This document shows, piece after piece, positions 14,855 to 16,176 of a stretch of DNA of 16,176 bases. This stretch comes from CAZUFB01 sp964619775 (GTDB taxonomy: Bacteria; Actinomycetota; Coriobacteriia; Coriobacteriales; UMGS124). A program made the position numbers and the translations under genes. The stretch is from contig CAZUFB010000048.1 in the NCBI GenBank assembly GCA_964619775.1, forward strand, positions 1-16,176, in the 5' to 3' direction. Position 1 is the first letter of the stretch, and the number at the start of each line of letters is the position of its first letter. The notes beneath the pieces are model-generated. The model searched no databases. It worked only from the letters and a program-made list of their open reading frames with translations, and was not told the DNA's origin.

Positions 14855-16102
14855 ATGAACACGCTGGTCCGGAAGTTCAAAAACGTCGGGCCCGGAGCAC
14901 TGGTTGCGGCGGCCTTCATCGGGCCGGGAACCGTCACCACCTGCACGGTCTCAGGCGCAAGCTACGGCTACACCATGTTGTGGGCGCTGCTGTTCGCCAC
15001 CATCGCGACGATTATTTTCCAAGAGATGGCGGCGCGCGTGGGCATTTCGTCCCAAAAGGGCCTGGGAGAGAACATCCGCGACCGCATCTCCAACCCGGCG
15101 CTCAAGTGGATCGCCGTCGTGATCGTCATCGTGGCCATCTTCATCGGCAACGTGGCCTATGAGACGGGCAACATCACGGGAGGCGTTCTGGGCATCCAGG
15201 CCATCAACTCCGACCTGCCGCTTGTCCCCCTGGTCATCGTGGTCGGCGTGATCGCCTTTGCCTGCATGTGGATCGGCAGCTACAGCCTGCTGGAAAAGGT
15301 GCTCACCGGCATCGTCGTCTTCATGGGCGTGGTGTTCCTTGTAACCGCGTTCGCCTCGCAGCCCGACTGGGGGGCCGTGGTCTCGGGCCTGTTCACTCCG
15401 ACGCTGCCCGAGCAGGGGTCGTCGGGCATCCTGACGGTCGTCGGCCTGGTGGGTACCACCATCGTGCCGTACAACCTGTTCCTGCATGCGAGCTCCGCCG
15501 CGAGCCGCTGGAAGGACCCCGACCAGATTTCCGACGCGCGGTTTGACTCCGTCCTCTCCATCGGTCTGGGCGGCCTCATTTCGATGGGCATCCTCGTCTG
15601 CGCCGCCGCCAACATCTATGGGACCGACGTGACGGTGTCCAACGGCGCCGACATGGCCGTGGCCCTTGCCCCGCTGCTGGGCGACTGGTCCACATGGATG
15701 ATCGCGCTCGGCCTGCTGGCCGCCGGTTTCTCGTCGGCCATGACCGCCCCGCTGTCTGCCGCCTACGCCGTCAACGGGGTTCTCGGTTGGAACAAGACCA
15801 TCAAGGACCTGCGCTTCAAGGTTGTGTGGATGATCGTCCTGGTGTGCGGTTGCGTCATGGCCGTCGCATGGGGGTCCAGCCCCACCGAGCTCATCCTGAC
15901 CGCCCAGGCTGCGAACGCCATCCTGCTGCCCATCATGGCCTTCTTCGTTATCTACTGCGCCAACGGCAAGAACCTGGGCAAGCTGCGCAACCATGCGTTC
16001 GCCAACATCGCGGGTGTGGTGATCATCGTCATCACGCTGTTCATGTGCTACCGCAACATGTCGAGCTTCATCTCGTCGGTCCAAAGCCTGATTGCGGGAT
16101 AG
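14855..16102 (+). CDS. Nramp-superfamily metal ion transporter with non-canonical metal site
   Basis: 415-residue integral membrane protein with about 11 hydrophobic segments, the usual Nramp (SLC11) size. Helix 1 reads GPGALVAAAFIGPGTVTT, so the canonical metal-binding DPGN is GPGT (23-26), without the Asp and Asn ligands. Helix 6 reads TTIVPYNLFLHAS, so canonical MPHN is VPYN (204-207), without the Met that favours transition metals. The family block QEMAARVGI (56-64) is intact. Nramp proteins use the helix 1 and 6 breaks to bind Mn2+ or Fe2+; here another substrate is likely. The ATG at 14855 follows AAAGGAGATG and is preferred to the in-frame ATG at 14789. It is transcribed divergently from CR3. 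A link to the amidohydrolases (metal supply) is only a guess. Confidence 0.9.
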   Translation: MNTLVRKFKNVGPGALVAAAFIGPGTVTTCTVSGASYGYTMLWALLFATIATIIFQEMAARVGISSQKGLGENIRDRISNPALKWIAVVIVIVAIFIGNVAYETGNITGGVLGIQAINSDLPLVPLVIVVGVIAFACMWIGSYSLLEKVLTGIVVFMGVVFLVTAFASQPDWGAVVSGLFTPTLPEQGSSGILTVVGLVGTTIVPYNLFLHASSAASRWKDPDQISDARFDSVLSIGLGGLISMGILVCAAANIYGTDVTVSNGADMAVALAPLLGDWSTWMIALGLLAAGFSSAMTAPLSAAYAVNGVLGWNKTIKDLRFKVVWMIVLVCGCVMAVAWGSSPTELILTAQAANAILLPIMAFFVIYCANGKNLGKLRNHAFANIAGVVIIVITLFMCYRNMSSFISSVQSLIAG

Positions 16103-16124
16103 GGCAAGGCGAGCGGTTCCTGCC

Positions 16125-16148
16125 CCCGAAAGGCGTTCTGTTTTTGGG
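16125..16148 (+). terminator. Weak hairpin after the Nramp gene
   Basis: CCCGAAA (16125-16131) can pair with TTTTGGG (16142-16148) with one G-U pair, 22 bp beyond the stop codon. The stem is short and no U-tract follows. Confidence 0.3.
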
Positions 16149-16176
16149 TGCCCGTCTGCCGGCCGTGCGAGGTCGG

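Overview
The window is a high-GC draft scaffold with two 100-N gaps (7928-8027 and 14430-14529). It is most likely from an anaerobic actinomycete of the class Coriobacteriia, in the Eggerthella/Slackia/Collinsella neighbourhood. This is inferred from the GC-rich third codon positions, strong AAGGAGG-type ribosome binding sites, a twin-arginine lipoprotein signal on the solute-binding protein, and the protein families present. No 16S or marker gene is available to confirm it.

Layout, left to right. (1) 1-205: an AlbA_2-domain fragment, cut by the window edge and lacking its N-terminal half. (2) 424-6219, minus strand: a complete five-gene dipeptide/oligopeptide ABC importer in transcription order binding protein, permease B, permease C, ATPase D, ATPase F, with ATGA overlaps at two junctions. 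(3) 6713-7792, minus strand: an M42-type metallopeptidase with its own promoter and terminator. (4) 8201-8707, plus strand: a flavin reductase-family FMN protein. (5) 8894-14124, minus strand: three diverged creatininase-family amidohydrolases (CR1, CR2, CR3). (6) Between CR1 and CR2, on the opposite strand and less GC-rich: a 554-residue AlbA_2/ATPase/double winged-helix regulator (10128-11792), bracketed by two identical 110-bp direct repeats. (7) 14855-16102, plus strand: an Nramp-superfamily metal transporter with a non-canonical metal site.

How the genes may work together (inference). The importer brings in peptides or related amides, the M42 enzyme and the creatininase paralogues hydrolyse amide bonds in the cytoplasm, and the FMN protein and metal transporter may be accessory. 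The creatininase paralogues carry NGHGGN or NGHGPN rather than the active-site motif of true creatinine amidohydrolase, so creatinine should not be assumed as substrate.

The most unusual structure is the bracketed regulator. Each 110-bp repeat holds six overlapping or adjacent 11-mers of the form ATTMCSGKAAT, an iteron-like array. One copy lies directly upstream of the regulator gene and the other about 100 bp beyond its stop. The layout fits a small mobile or recombining module (period 1,919 bp) inserted in the creatininase array, or a gene bracketed by its own operators. No recombinase is visible. Several intergenic regions also carry long perfect inverted repeats.
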